Source of the DNA: Trebonia sp963734665
GTDB lineage: Bacteria; Actinomycetota; Actinomycetes; Streptosporangiales; Streptosporangiaceae
DNA: 64,000 bases
Assembly (NCBI GenBank): GCA_963734665.1
Contig: CAVTIR010000005.1
Span: 1,302,001-1,366,000, forward strand
Reading direction: 5' to 3'
A program made the position numbers and the translations under genes. The notes below the pieces were generated by a model that worked only from the letters and a program-made list of their open reading frames with translations, ran no database searches and was not told where the DNA came from. Positions within the stretch are counted from its first letter, which is position 1. Every line of letters starts with the position of its first letter. Shown here piece after piece: positions 54,201 to 62,692 of this stretch.

Positions 54201-57200
54201 GGCGAATAACTGCGCGGCCGGCAGCACCGACCCCGGCTGCGTCACCAGCGTGCCGGTGGAGGCGGCCGCCCTGCTCACCTTCGCCATCAGCTCCGATGCC
54301 GCCACGGCCGTGGCCGGCGGGGTCGTGCACTACACGGTCACCGTCACCAACGCCGCCGCGACCCCGTATGCCGGGGCGGCCTTCACCGACGACCTGTCCG
54401 GGGTGCTGGACGACGCCGCCTACAACAGCGCGACGGCCAGCGCCGGCACCGCCACCTTCACCAGCCCGGACCTGACCTGGACCGGCACGGTGCCAGCCAG
54501 CGGAACCGCCACCATCACCTACACGGTCACCGTGAACAACCCCGACGCCGGCGACAAGATCCTGGCCAGCACCCTGACCTCCGCCTCGGCCGGCAGTAAC
54601 TGCCCGGCAGGCAATACCGACCTGAGGTGCTCATCCACCGTGACGGTCTCCTCGCTGGCGATCACGAACAGCTCGGCCGCGGCGTCGACCACGCCGGGCA
54701 GCGTGGTCCGGTTCACCGCGGTGTTCACCAACACCGGCAAGACCCCGTATGACGACATCACGATCAGCACCGACGCGGCGGACGTGTTCGACGACGCGGT
54801 GCCCAACGGCGACCAGACCGCTACCTCCGGCACGCTGAGCATCGTGGGCAACGGGGTCACCTGGACGGGGGACATCCCGGTGGGCGGCAGTGTCACGGTG
54901 ACCGGGACGGTGACCGTGAACAGGCCTGATGCCGGCAACCAGGTGCTGGCCAGCACGATCACCACCGCGGCGGCGGGCAGCAACTGCCCGGTCGCGGCGC
55001 CCGCCGCGGCCTGCAGCGTGAGCGTCCCAGTGCTCACCCCCGGGCTGACCATCAGCAACACCCCGAGCACCACCACCCCGGTCCCCGGGTCGGTGGTCGG
55101 CTACACCCTGACTATCGCTAACTCCGGGCAGACCGCCTATACCGGGATCACGGTCAGCGAGTCGCTCGCCGAGATGCTGAACGACGCCGCCTACGACGGC
55201 GACGCCGCCGCCACCGCCACCAGCGGCGCCAGCGGCACGGTGTCGTATGCCAGCCCGGTGCTGACCTGGACCGGTGACCTGGCCGTGGGGGCGACCGTCA
55301 CGGTGACGTTCAGTGTCACAGTGAACAACCCCGATACCGGGGACAAGCTGGTGATCGTGACCGCGACGTCGGCGGCGCCCGGGTCGTCCTGCCGGCCCGG
55401 CACCACGGCGGCGCCGTGCCGCAGCACGCTGGCGGTGCTCACCCCGGGACTGACCATCGCCAGCTCGGCCGGCGCCGCGACCGCCGCCGGCCGGCGGCAC
55501 CGAGGATTACACGGTCACGATCACCAACACCGGCGAGACGCCGTATGCGGGCATCAGCGTGACCGACGACCTGACCGGGCTGCTGGACGACGCCGCCTAC
55601 CACGGCGACGCCGCCGTCACCGCCACCGGCACCGGCACCGGCACGGTGTCCTACACAAGCCCGGCCCTGACCTGGACCGGCAGCCTGAACCCAGGGGACA
55701 GCGCCACCGTCACGTTCTCGGTCACGGTGAACAACCCCGACACCGGGGACAAGGTCCTGGCCACCACCGTGACCACGGCCGCGGCCGGGAGCAACTGCGC
55801 GGCCGGCAGCACCGACCCCGGCTGCGTCACCAGCGTCCCGGTCGCCGTGGTGACCATGACGAACCTGGCCGGCACGGGCACCGCCACGCCAGGCGGCGTG
55901 GTCGGCTACACGGTCACGGTCGCCGACACCGGGCAGGTGCCGCTCACCGACACCACCTTCACCATCCCGCTGTCCGGCCTGCTGGACGACGCCGTCTACG
56001 ACAACGACGCCGGCGCGACCGAGGGCCTGTTCTCGTTCACCAGCCCGGACCTGACCTGGGACGGCGACCTCGACCCCGGGCAGTCCGCCACCGTCACGTT
56101 CTCGGTCACCGTGGACAACCCCGATGCCGGCAGCAAGACCCTCACCAGCACCCTCACCTCACCCACCCCCGGCAGCAGCTGCCCCGCCTCCGCCCCCGCC
56201 CCCGCCTGCACCGCCGTCGTCGCCGTGCTGGTCCCGGCCCTGACCATCACCAAGACCGCTAGCACCAGCACGACCACCCCCGGGTCGGTCGTGACCTACA
56301 CGATCACCGTGGCCGACACCGGCCAGACCTCTTACGCGGGCGCGACGGTCACCGACGACCTGAGCGGCGTCGGGACGACGCCGCCTACAACGGCGACGCC
56401 ACCGCCACCCCCGGCACCGTCACCTACGCCAGCCCGGTCCTGACCTGGACCGGTAGCCTCAACCCCGGCGACACCGCCGTCATCACCTATTCCGTCACCG
56501 TGAACAACCCCGACACCGGCGACAAGCTCCCGACCAACACCGCCACCTCCGCCGACCCCGGCAGCACCTGCCCCCCGTCGGCCCCCGCTCCGGCCTGCAC
56601 CGCCGTCGTCGCCGTGCTGGTCCCCGCCCTGACCATCACCAAGACCGCTAGCACCGCCACCACCACCCCCGGCTCCGTCGTGACCTACACGATCACCGTG
56701 GCCGACACCGGCCAGACCTCTTACGCGGGCCCGACGGTCACCGACGACCTCACCGGCGTCCTCACCGGCGCCGCCTACAACCACGACGCCACCGCCACCG
56801 GCGCCGGCACGCTCACCTACACCAGCCCCGCCCTGACCTGGACCGGTGACCTCAACCCCGGCGGCACCGCCGTCATCACCTACACCGTCACCGTCAACAA
56901 CCCCTACGCCGGCAGCGGCACCCTCGTCAACACCGTCACCTCCGCCGCACCCGGCAGCACCTGCCCCACATCCGGGACCGGCGGCAGCCAGTGCGCCGTC
57001 ACGGTCGGCGTCATCGCCGGGCCGCTGACCATCACCGCCCCCGCCACCGCCAACCTCGGCGCCGCACCCCCCGGCGGCACCATCACCAGCAGCCTCGGCA
57101 CCATCACGGTCACCGACGACCGCGGCCTCGGCGTCGGCTGGACCACCACCGTCGCCTCCACCGACTTCACCACCGGCAACGCCACCCCCGCCGAGACCAT

Positions 57201-57429
57201 CCCAGCCGCCGACGCCACCTACACCATCCCCGCCCTCACCACCACCGGCCCAGCCACCATCACCCCCGCCACCACCCTCAACCTCTCCGGCAACCCCCAG
57301 CCCGTCATCACCGCCACCAACGTCAACGGCAACACCACCACCACCTGGAACCCCCAAATCCAGGTCACCATCCCAGCCGGAGCCATCGGCGGCACCTACA
57401 CCGCCACCATCACCCACTCCGTCACATAA
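48264..57429 (+). pseudogene. Giant secreted lectin/FN3/DUF11 adhesin, about 3,050 residues, frameshifted
   Basis: GTG 48264 starts a protein with a signal peptide (LAIVAAIVLAGLAAPPASRAVAA). An L-type lectin-like domain follows (about residues 55-350; GIDATFNTYQYGGTGADGLA). Then come one DUF11-like and one IPT-like domain, two FN3 domains (WTAPAANGSPITGYVVTPYL), two putative-Ig domains (SLPPGVTLNSSTGVLSGTPT), 15 DUF11 repeats and a C-terminal WxL-like domain ending GGTYTATITHSVT. Single-base frame switches lie near 49,270 (C run), 49,505, 50,338, 53,825, 54,202, 55,490 and 56,371. All domains read cleanly on both sides. It would be exported and held in the wall by its C-terminal domain, likely as an adhesin or sheath protein. 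Confidence 0.82.
51149..57008 (+). repeat. Array of 15 DUF11 repeats, period about 390 bp
   Basis: The landmark YTVT occurs at spacings of 384, 385, 390, 398, 384, 389, 393, 393, 384, 386, 407, 400, 389 and 387 bp. Each repeat is about 130 residues and holds the landmarks TPGSVVxYTVTITNTGQ, LSGVLDDAAYxGDA, LTWTGxLA, TVTFSVTVNNPDTG and a Cys pair (NCPAG...CTVSVP). Repeats 6-7 (53,092-53,870) and 10-11 (54,645-55,440) are nearly the same, showing a two-repeat duplication. Confidence 0.9.
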
Positions 57430-57552
57430 CCACACCCAATCCAACAACAACGAGGCAGTCCCCATGAGCGTGGCGCCACTGCAGTGACTCCCCGTCACCC
57501 GACCCGGGGCCCCCAGATGCCCGTCGACGCCAGTGGTTGTCCCGGCGTCCGG

Positions 57553-58021
57553 TTACTGCTTCTCGCGGTCAGGCAATGGCCGCAGCCTTGCCCCGATTTG
57601 CCGTAGCCAGTCATCGGTGTGCGGGCAGTGCTCCCGGATGGCGTCCAGGCCGGCGTCCGCGATGACCAGCGGGCCGTCAATCGTCTTGATGTACCGCGGG
57701 TAGGCGCATGATTCGCTTCGACGGCGCGGTGTCGGTGCCGTCGTTGACTAGTTCCGGGCCACGCTCCAGCTGGACGGCGCGTTCCAGTTCGGCCGCTGGG
57801 GCGCTGTCGCCCATTACCTCACCAAGGCGGCGGCAGTCGGCGAGCACCCATGCCTCGGTCTCGTGCAGTACCAGGTTCGGTAGGAAGCGCCTGTCGTCGA
57901 CCACCTTGGCCAGCGCTGTCTCGACATGCCGGACGCGCTCGTACGGTGATCCGTGCGGCCGGTCTGCCATTCCGGGCGCGTCGGCCGGGAACGCGTAGTA
58001 GTCGAGCATCGTGCTCAGCAC
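57553..58021 (-). pseudogene. DUF4276-type protein, truncated and frameshifted
   Basis: The minus strand reads STMLDYYAFPADAPG, FLPNLVLHETEAWVLADCRRL and DGTDTAPSKRIM, then after a frame switch near 57,703 continues YPRYIKTIDGPLVIADAGLD and ends LRPLPDREKQ at TAA 57553. These are landmarks of DUF4276, a Toprim-like family often placed beside ATPases in defence-like loci. The first 80 or so residues are missing: upstream sequence is a piece of a DUF916-type gene on the other strand. No partner ATPase is present. Confidence 0.7.
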
Positions 58022-58026
58022 AGTGG

Positions 58027-58078
58027 TCGAGGAGCTTGCCGGCCGGTTCGTGGCGGGTGACGGTCAGCCTGGCGCTGG
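58027..58078 (+). pseudogene. Short relic of a DUF916-type gene
   Basis: About 50 bases (GAGCTTGCCG, then CGGTTCGTGGCGGGTGACGG) repeat the 3' part of the gene at 47,745-47,790, reading LPAGSWRVTVSLAL. It is the only surviving piece, wedged between the truncated DUF4276 gene and the DUF11 membrane gene, and marks a recombination or deletion joint. Confidence 0.6.
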
Positions 58079-58804
58079 CCGCCGCCTGCGTCGGATGCGG
58101 CGGGCGGCGGTTACGGTGAGCAGGACGGCCGCGAGGGCGGCCAGGCCTGCTGCGGCGTATGCGGGCAGGTAGCCGCCGGGTGCTCCAGTTCCGGCCCCCG
58201 ACTCGGCGGCCGGGGGTAGCCGGTCAAGGTGAGCCGCGCAGACGATGGGCCGGCTGGCGCCTGGTAGTGCGGCGCAGGCGATCGCGGCCAGGCGCGCCTG
58301 CCGGGCCGGGGTCTGGGTGACCCGGGCGGTGACGCGGAAGGTGCGTGTTGCCCCCGCCGGGACGGTGGCGTGCCAGGTAACCTGCCTGGCCGTGGCCGTG
58401 CCGTTGCCGCTGGCCGACAGGAGCTGCAGCCCGGGGGACAGGGTCTGGGTGATCTTCAGGTTCCGTGCGAGCGAAGTGCCGGTGTCGCGGACGCTTGCTG
58501 TGTAGGTGAGCCGCTCTCCCGCGGCCGCCGTGACGTGGCCGTCGGTGACGCTGATGCTCAGCGCGGGTCCCCGGGGCGTCGGCGCGGCCGGGGCCGTGCG
58601 TGACGCTACCGGGTGGCCCGTGGAGGCGGCCACCGGGTGGCCCGTGGCCGCCGCCACGGGGAACGCGATCAGCCCGGCCGCTAGGGCCGTGCTGGCCTGT
58701 GTGCTGATGGCGTGCCCTGAGGTCCGCACCGACCGCCCGCCTCCCGTAGAGAACTCAAAGTATCTGGGTGAATTCGCAGGGTAGTCATCGTAGCAGCCAC
58801 TCAT
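58064..58804 (-). CDS. Secreted DUF11-domain protein with C-terminal membrane anchor
   Basis: The product has an N-terminal hydrophobic signal (STALAAGLIAFPVAAATG), a short Ala/Thr/Pro linker with a repeated TGHPVAA unit, one DUF11-like domain (LSISVTDGHVTAAAGERLTYTASVRDTGTS), and a C-terminal membrane helix (AAGLAALAAVLLTVTAARRI) with a basic end. ATG 58804 gives 246 residues; GTG 58729, after GGGAGGCGG, gives a more usual signal peptide. It is probably held in the membrane facing out. Its 3' end overlaps the DUF916 relic, so its C-terminus may be altered. It may interact with the repeats of the giant protein. Confidence 0.78.
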   Translation of the reverse strand: MSGCYDDYPANSPRYFEFSTGGGRSVRTSGHAISTQASTALAAGLIAFPVAAATGHPVAASTGHPVASRTAPAAPTPRGPALSISVTDGHVTAAAGERLTYTASVRDTGTSLARNLKITQTLSPGLQLLSASGNGTATARQVTWHATVPAGATRTFRVTARVTQTPARQARLAAIACAALPGASRPIVCAAHLDRLPPAAESGAGTGAPGGYLPAYAAAGLAALAAVLLTVTAARRIRRRRRPAPG

Positions 58805-58820
58805 GGCGCCGGCTGTCCGA

Positions 58821-59317
58821 GTTCCGCTTGCCCTGACCGGGCCCGGTTATGGCTGGTAAATGTGGTATTTCCACGGCGCGCTGGTGAATGCCGTTTTGTA
58901 ATTGCCGACATAAATTGCTGCCGGAAGCGCTTGACAGCGGGTGAAGCGGAGTCCAGACCCAATGCCGCTTATCAAGAGATGATCATGGTGGCCCAGGCTG
59001 GCCCGGGCACGCCCTGGGGCGGATGCCTGCCCTTCGTCGTGCCGGTTACAGGGAAGACTTTGTTCCTGGTGGAAGAAAAGTATCGTATAGGTGCACGAAT
59101 CCTTCTCGCAGAATAAAGTCTTCCGGATGATGGCGCTCCCGCCTATGGGCGGGCCTTGCGCGCTGCGATGATCGTCCGGTATGTGCCATATGTCCTTATC
59201 TGCGGAAACGGAAGGCCACCGGCTAAGCGACATTGAGTCCAGACCCCGCCCGGGCAGCTTCAGCAGGTCGCTGTCCTACAGGCCAGGTCGGCGCAACCAG
59301 CGGCCGTGATTCGGGGG
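58821..59317 (+). repeat. Duplicated leader repeat, copy B, split by an insertion
   Basis: Bases 58821-58960 and 59235-59317 together match the leader of the giant gene at 48042-48257. The gap 58961-59234 has no counterpart in copy A. Downstream of copy B no giant gene follows; the next gene is the small secreted protein at 59502. The rest of 59318-59501 is spacer with a good ribosome site at its end. Confidence 0.85.
58961..59234. mobile_element. MITE-like insertion with terminal inverted repeats and 12-bp target duplication
   Basis: The 274-bp insert starts AATGCCGCTTATC and its other end reads, in reverse complement, AATGTCGCTTAGC (11 of 13 identical). It is flanked on both sides by GAGTCCAGACCC (58949-58960 and 59235-59246). 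The homologous unsplit leader at 48042 has this sequence only once. The insert has no convincing transposase frame, so it is non-autonomous. A long target duplication of about 12 bp is seen with some IS4-group elements, which is my best guess for the parent family. Confidence 0.8.
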
Positions 59318-59501
59318 AAAAGGCCCTTTGCGGACTGCAACTCACCTGCACCTTCGCGGCTAGCCGGGTCGCTACTCAGGTAGCGAATCTTTAGTTCCAG
59401 AAGAGAAAATCCCGGCTGGTACGACAACCTCAAGTGCCGCACCCGCCATTCAGAGCCCGGGGCATCGCGTGTGATTCCGGCGCCAGAATGGAGAAGAAGA
59501 A

Positions 59502-60059
59502 ATGCGAATCACCAAGAAGATCGCGAGCATCGCGGCCACCGCGGCCGTCCCGGCCCTGGCCCTTCCCCTCATGGCGGCCTCCCCCGCCTTCGCCGCTCAG
59601 GCTCCCGCCCCGGTCACGGGGATTGGCGTCGGCGGGTCCCCGTGGTACGGGTACATCGGCGACCAGCAGGCCCCATGGCCGGGTGACTTCGGCGCCAGCT
59701 ACGTGATGACCGGCAACGCACCGCTGGCCCTGGGCCAGACGAGAACCTGGAACGTCACCTACACGAACGAGGGGAACGTCGCGGAGAACATCGCTGTCAC
59801 CCAGGACGCCAGCGGCGTGTACACCTGGGGTCACGCCCCGGTCCCGGCGGGCTGGGTCTCGTTCAGCCCGGCCTCGGCCGGCAACGTCGCCCCCGGCGGC
59901 CAGGTGATCGTCAAGGTCACGGTGCGCGTCCCCGCGAGCGCCAAGGCCGGCCTGTACGGCGGGACACTGATGGGCACGGCATCGGCCGTCCACAAGGGCA
60001 GCGGGAACATCACCAGCAACATCGGCGCGGGCGACCGCGAGTACATCCAAGTCGGCTAG
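59502..60059 (+). CDS. Small secreted beta-sandwich protein
   Basis: The 185-residue product has a Sec signal peptide (KKIASIAATAAVPALALPLMAASPAFA, in parts; cleavage likely after AFA) and a domain with Ig-like features (ALGQTRTWNVTYTNEGNVAE, then GGQVIVKVTVRVPASAKAGLYGG) like those used in surface proteins to pack beside other beta domains. No membrane anchor is present, so it is released or bound to the wall. ATG 59502 follows GGAGAAGAAGAA. It closes the surface-protein locus and lies downstream of leader copy B. Confidence 0.82.
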   Translation: MRITKKIASIAATAAVPALALPLMAASPAFAAQAPAPVTGIGVGGSPWYGYIGDQQAPWPGDFGASYVMTGNAPLALGQTRTWNVTYTNEGNVAENIAVTQDASGVYTWGHAPVPAGWVSFSPASAGNVAPGGQVIVKVTVRVPASAKAGLYGGTLMGTASAVHKGSGNITSNIGAGDREYIQVG

Positions 60060-60127
60060 CCTCGCACAGCCCGCGCGGGGATCTACGCCACCCTGTTGGG
60101 TCCGTCGCCCTCCACGACCCCAACGGT

Positions 60128-60337
60128 TCACAAGAAGACCTTCGCCCGCCTCCAGGTCTTGACGGTCACCACGAAGTCAAGGTCTCCGGCGAAGTAGTCG
60201 TTTCCGGGCAGTAAGGTCCCGCGTGGCTGCTCTAGCGCCCATTCCGCGATTGCCGCCGCTATCGCCTTGTAGGGGTAGCGCGTGCCCCGCCACGCGGCTA
60301 TCTGCGCGTCGGTGACAGTTTCCAGTTCCAGTGTCAT
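60128..60337 (-). CDS. Small hypothetical protein
   Basis: A 69-residue protein, MTLELETVTDAQIAAWRGTR followed by a helical YPYKAIAAAIAEWALEQ and a C-terminal strand DLDFVVTVKTWRRAKVF. It starts as ATGA overlapping the stop of the upstream frameshifted gene, which supports both being genes. No family is recognised. Confidence 0.65.
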   Translation of the reverse strand: MTLELETVTDAQIAAWRGTRYPYKAIAAAIAEWALEQPRGTLLPGNDYFAGDLDFVVTVKTWRRAKVFL

Positions 60338-60718
60338 GACACGCGGGTTTCTGCCCGGATGTGCGCGCGCTCGTCCCGCTCCGCGTGCAGGGCTTCTTGG
60401 AATTCGCCGAGCAGCCGGGGCAGGGCGGGGTCACCCATGCACGCCGTGAATCGGTCCTGAAGCAGGATCATGACGGCACCGCGAATGCTGTCGAGTTCGA
60501 AGGTGGTCAACTGGTCCAGCGTCCAGTGCGCGTTCCCGCGCTGGGGCAGCTTCCCCGCGCTCCATGTCGAGCGCGGCGCGGACGGCGTAACGGAACTTGA
60601 GGACCAGCAGGAAAAGCGGGCTGCCGGGCGGCAGGTATGCCTTGTGCTTCACCATGACTTCGGTGGCGTCGTAGGCGACTTTAAGTTCGTCTCTCGGGAG
60701 TTCGGTCAGCGAGCGCAT
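60334..60718 (-). pseudogene. Hypothetical protein, frameshifted
   Basis: From ATG 60718 the frame reads MRSLTELPRDELKVAYDATE, LPPGSPLFLLVLKFRYAVRA, then one missing base in a CCCC run near 60,550 separates it from QRGNAHWTLDQLTTFELDSI, LLQDRFTACMGDPALPRLLG and a TGA that overlaps the next gene's ATG. The joined product has about 127 residues and is helical. The family is not recognised; such pairs of small genes are common near phage or plasmid-derived accessory DNA in actinomycetes. Confidence 0.6.
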
Positions 60719-60986
60719 CTATCCGGCTTTCGTTGCGCGGCGGGCGACGGAAGAGCCCGGATTGCCAGCGATGGTTTAGACCGAACGGCAGGCCGCTCAC
60801 ACGCAGCATCCGGACCCTGGGAGCGCGCCGCCGTGCGTGCCCCCAGCATCCCGCCGTGGACGGGGGTGCAGGTCAATCGCCCACGGTGGGATGTGTGACA
60901 AGGATGTCTGCGCGCAACGCTCGTAAACTAGTTGGCGAACGGGTATGCCACGATCGGCCACACTGGCGCGGGAGGGTTGCCACACA

Positions 60987-61812
60987 ATGGCCACGAAGAA
61001 TCCGGCGGCAGTCCGCCTAGGTGAACGGCTGAAGCGCGGCCGTCTCGCGGCCAGCTACAGCAGCCAGGATGCACTAGCGGCGAAACTAGGGTTTGACAGG
61101 TCGGTGATCGCCAAAGCCGAAACAGGCGACCGGCCGCTCTACCCCCGACGTACTCGGCAAGTGGATCGATGCATGCGGGCTTGACCCTGAACCGTACGAG
61201 GATCTAGCCGAGTTGGCCCGCTTGCCCGATGTCGGCCCGGTGCCAACGTGGTTTGAGAACTGGCTACAAGCCGAGTCTGCCGCCGATGCGCTGAGCATCT
61301 GGTCACCGATCCTGATACCGGGTTTGCTGCAAACCGCTGACTACGCGCGTGCTTTGCTGCTGGCAGAGCAGACGGATACGTCGGATTCAGCGATTGACGC
61401 TCTGGTGAACGCTCGACTTGACCGGCAGGCCATCTTCGATCGCGCAGAACCAACCGATCTGGCGGTTGTGCTCGATGAACACGTGATGCAGCGGCTCATC
61501 GGCTCACCTGCCATCATGCACGACGTGCTAGCCCACGTTGCCGACATGTCGCATCGCCCGAACATCGTGGTTCAGGTCCTGCCGTCGAGCCGGGGGGCTA
61601 ATGCCGGGTTGAGCGGCGCGTTTGACGTCGCCAATGCCGACGGTGCCCCGGACACTCTGAGGCAAGATGGCCTAGAAGACCACACGACAGAAAATCGATC
61701 ACTTGTACGTAAAGCACGGGTAGCCTTCAACCGGGTACGAGGTGACGCGCTACCCCGCGACGCATCACGAGACCTCATCTTGAAGGCGGCAGAGCAATGG
61801 AAGACACCCTGA
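60987..61812 (+). pseudogene. XRE-family regulator with DUF5753 domain, frameshifted
   Basis: ATG 60987 starts an N-terminal helix-turn-helix (LGERLKRGRLAASYSSQDALAAKLGFDRSVIAKAETGDRPL in parts). The run of five C at 61142-61146 has one C too many: with four, the chain continues YPDVLGKWIDACGLDPEPYE into the DUF5753 sensor domain (PTWFENWLQAESAADALSIW, IPGLLQTADYARALL, VVLDEHVMQRLIGSPAIM). This is the standard partner of DUF397 proteins in actinomycetes, where the pair acts in development or as a toxin-antitoxin-like switch. The frameshift is probably a sequencing error. Confidence 0.85.
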
Positions 61813-61973
61813 ACTGGCGTAAGGCCAGCTACAGCGGCAACGGTGGCGGCAACTGCGTGGAGGTCGCCACGGTCCCCGGAAGCGTGGCGGTTCGGGACAC
61901 CGCCAACAGGGACGGCGGAACGCTGGCGTTCACCGCCGACGCATGGCAGACGTTCACGGACAGACTCAAGTAG
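61797..61973 (+). CDS. DUF397 protein
   Basis: The 58-residue product starts at ATG 61797, overlapping the end of the XRE gene by 16 bases. It has the DUF397 pattern: LNWRKASYSGNGGGNCVEVA, VAVRDTANRDGGTLAFTADA and WQTFTDRLK. DUF397 proteins are always coupled to DUF5753 regulators. It is shorter than many gene finders accept. Confidence 0.92.
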   Translation: MEDTLNWRKASYSGNGGGNCVEVATVPGSVAVRDTANRDGGTLAFTADAWQTFTDRLK

Positions 61974-61986
61974 GCGAAGCTAGCCA

Positions 61987-62018
61987 AGCGGCCCGGGGCA
62001 CAACAGCCCCGGGCTGCT
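61987..62018 (+). terminator. Terminator after the DUF397 gene
   Basis: GCCCGGGGC / GCCCCGGGC (61991-61999 and 62006-62014) form a 9-bp stem with an ACAACA loop, extended by AGC/GCT across one mismatch and followed by TTT. Confidence 0.85.
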
Positions 62019-62079
62019 TTCCTATCACCATGGGCCACTGTCCGCCCCGCTCAGGTCCGCGCGGGATACACCCCCGTAC

Positions 62080-62392
62080 TCAATCGTCTCCAGGGTCCTC
62101 TTCGTACTCGGTGTACTCCGCCTCGATGTGCACCGCGCCGCCGTGCTCGTCCTCGAGTTCCAGCGACAGCCCGTCCAGCCACTTCCAGGCGTAACCCGCG
62201 ACGGTGATCTTCCCCCCGTCTGGCCGCCGGATGGACCTCGATGCGCTCCAGCAGGTTCGCCACCGCCTCGGCGTGCCTAGCGGCCTTGAGCGCTTCCGCT
62301 TCCGTGTCGAATGATCCGGCGCTTCGCTGAGCGCCGCTGGCGTCCCTGTAGAGGCCGGTGTACTTCTTTCCCCTGAGCCGGGCCGATGCCAT
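62080..62392 (-). pseudogene. Integrase-type arm DNA-binding domain protein, frameshifted
   Basis: From ATG 62392 the frame reads ASARLRGKKYTGLYRDASGA, QRSAGSFDTEAEALKAARHA, which resembles the N-terminal arm-binding domain of actinomycete tyrosine integrases. A run of six C (plus strand, 62212-62217) has one base too many; with five, the chain continues RRGKITVAGYAWKWLDGL and ends in an acidic tail (EAEYTEYEEDPGDD) at TGA 62080. No catalytic domain follows, so it is a stand-alone domain of about 103 residues. Its start overlaps the stop of the upstream small gene. Confidence 0.6.
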
Positions 62393-62539
62393 CAGGCACC
62401 TTCCCGAAGCTCGGAGATCACGCTTTCAAGCGCTCGCCAGGTAGCCGACCCAGTAGTCGGCGGTGTGATTGCCCTTCTGGTCGTTGAGCGCGTCCAGCGC
62501 CCGGATCGCAACGTCCCTCGTGCGGCCGGTGTCCGGCAT
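62392..62539 (-). pseudogene. Tiny hypothetical gene coupled to the integrase-arm gene
   Basis: ATG 62539 (after AAGGCTCACC) starts MPDTGRTRDVAIRALDALND, then QKGNHTADYWVGYLA. One base change near 62,430 is needed to reach ALESVISELREGA and a TGATG overlap with the next gene. The 49-residue helical product has no known family. Confidence 0.45.
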
Positions 62540-62562
62540 GGTGAGCCTTCCCGCGCCCGGTA

Positions 62563-62646
62563 AGTCTGTCAACGAAATCCCCTTGTCAACGATGCTGCTG
62601 TGTTCGATAAAAAAACGCTAGCAGCACATTAACTAGGGTTGTCAAC
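62563..62646 (-). promoter_or_regulatory. Three GTTGACA repeats in an AT-rich promoter region
   Basis: GTTGACA (minus strand) occurs three times, near 62,566, 62,583 and 62,640, around an AT-rich patch with TTTTTTT. Each could act as a -35 box for the small minus-strand genes. The first two are 17 bases apart, so they may be tandem operators instead. Confidence 0.45.
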
Positions 62647-62692
62647 CCGAACTACACCGACGTGTTGGAAGCGAGCCGGGCGGTCACCCCGG

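Noticed and set aside
51149..57008. CRISPR-like periodic repeats
   Set aside because: The period is about 390 bp and the repeats encode protein domains; there are no short identical repeats with unique spacers and no cas genes.
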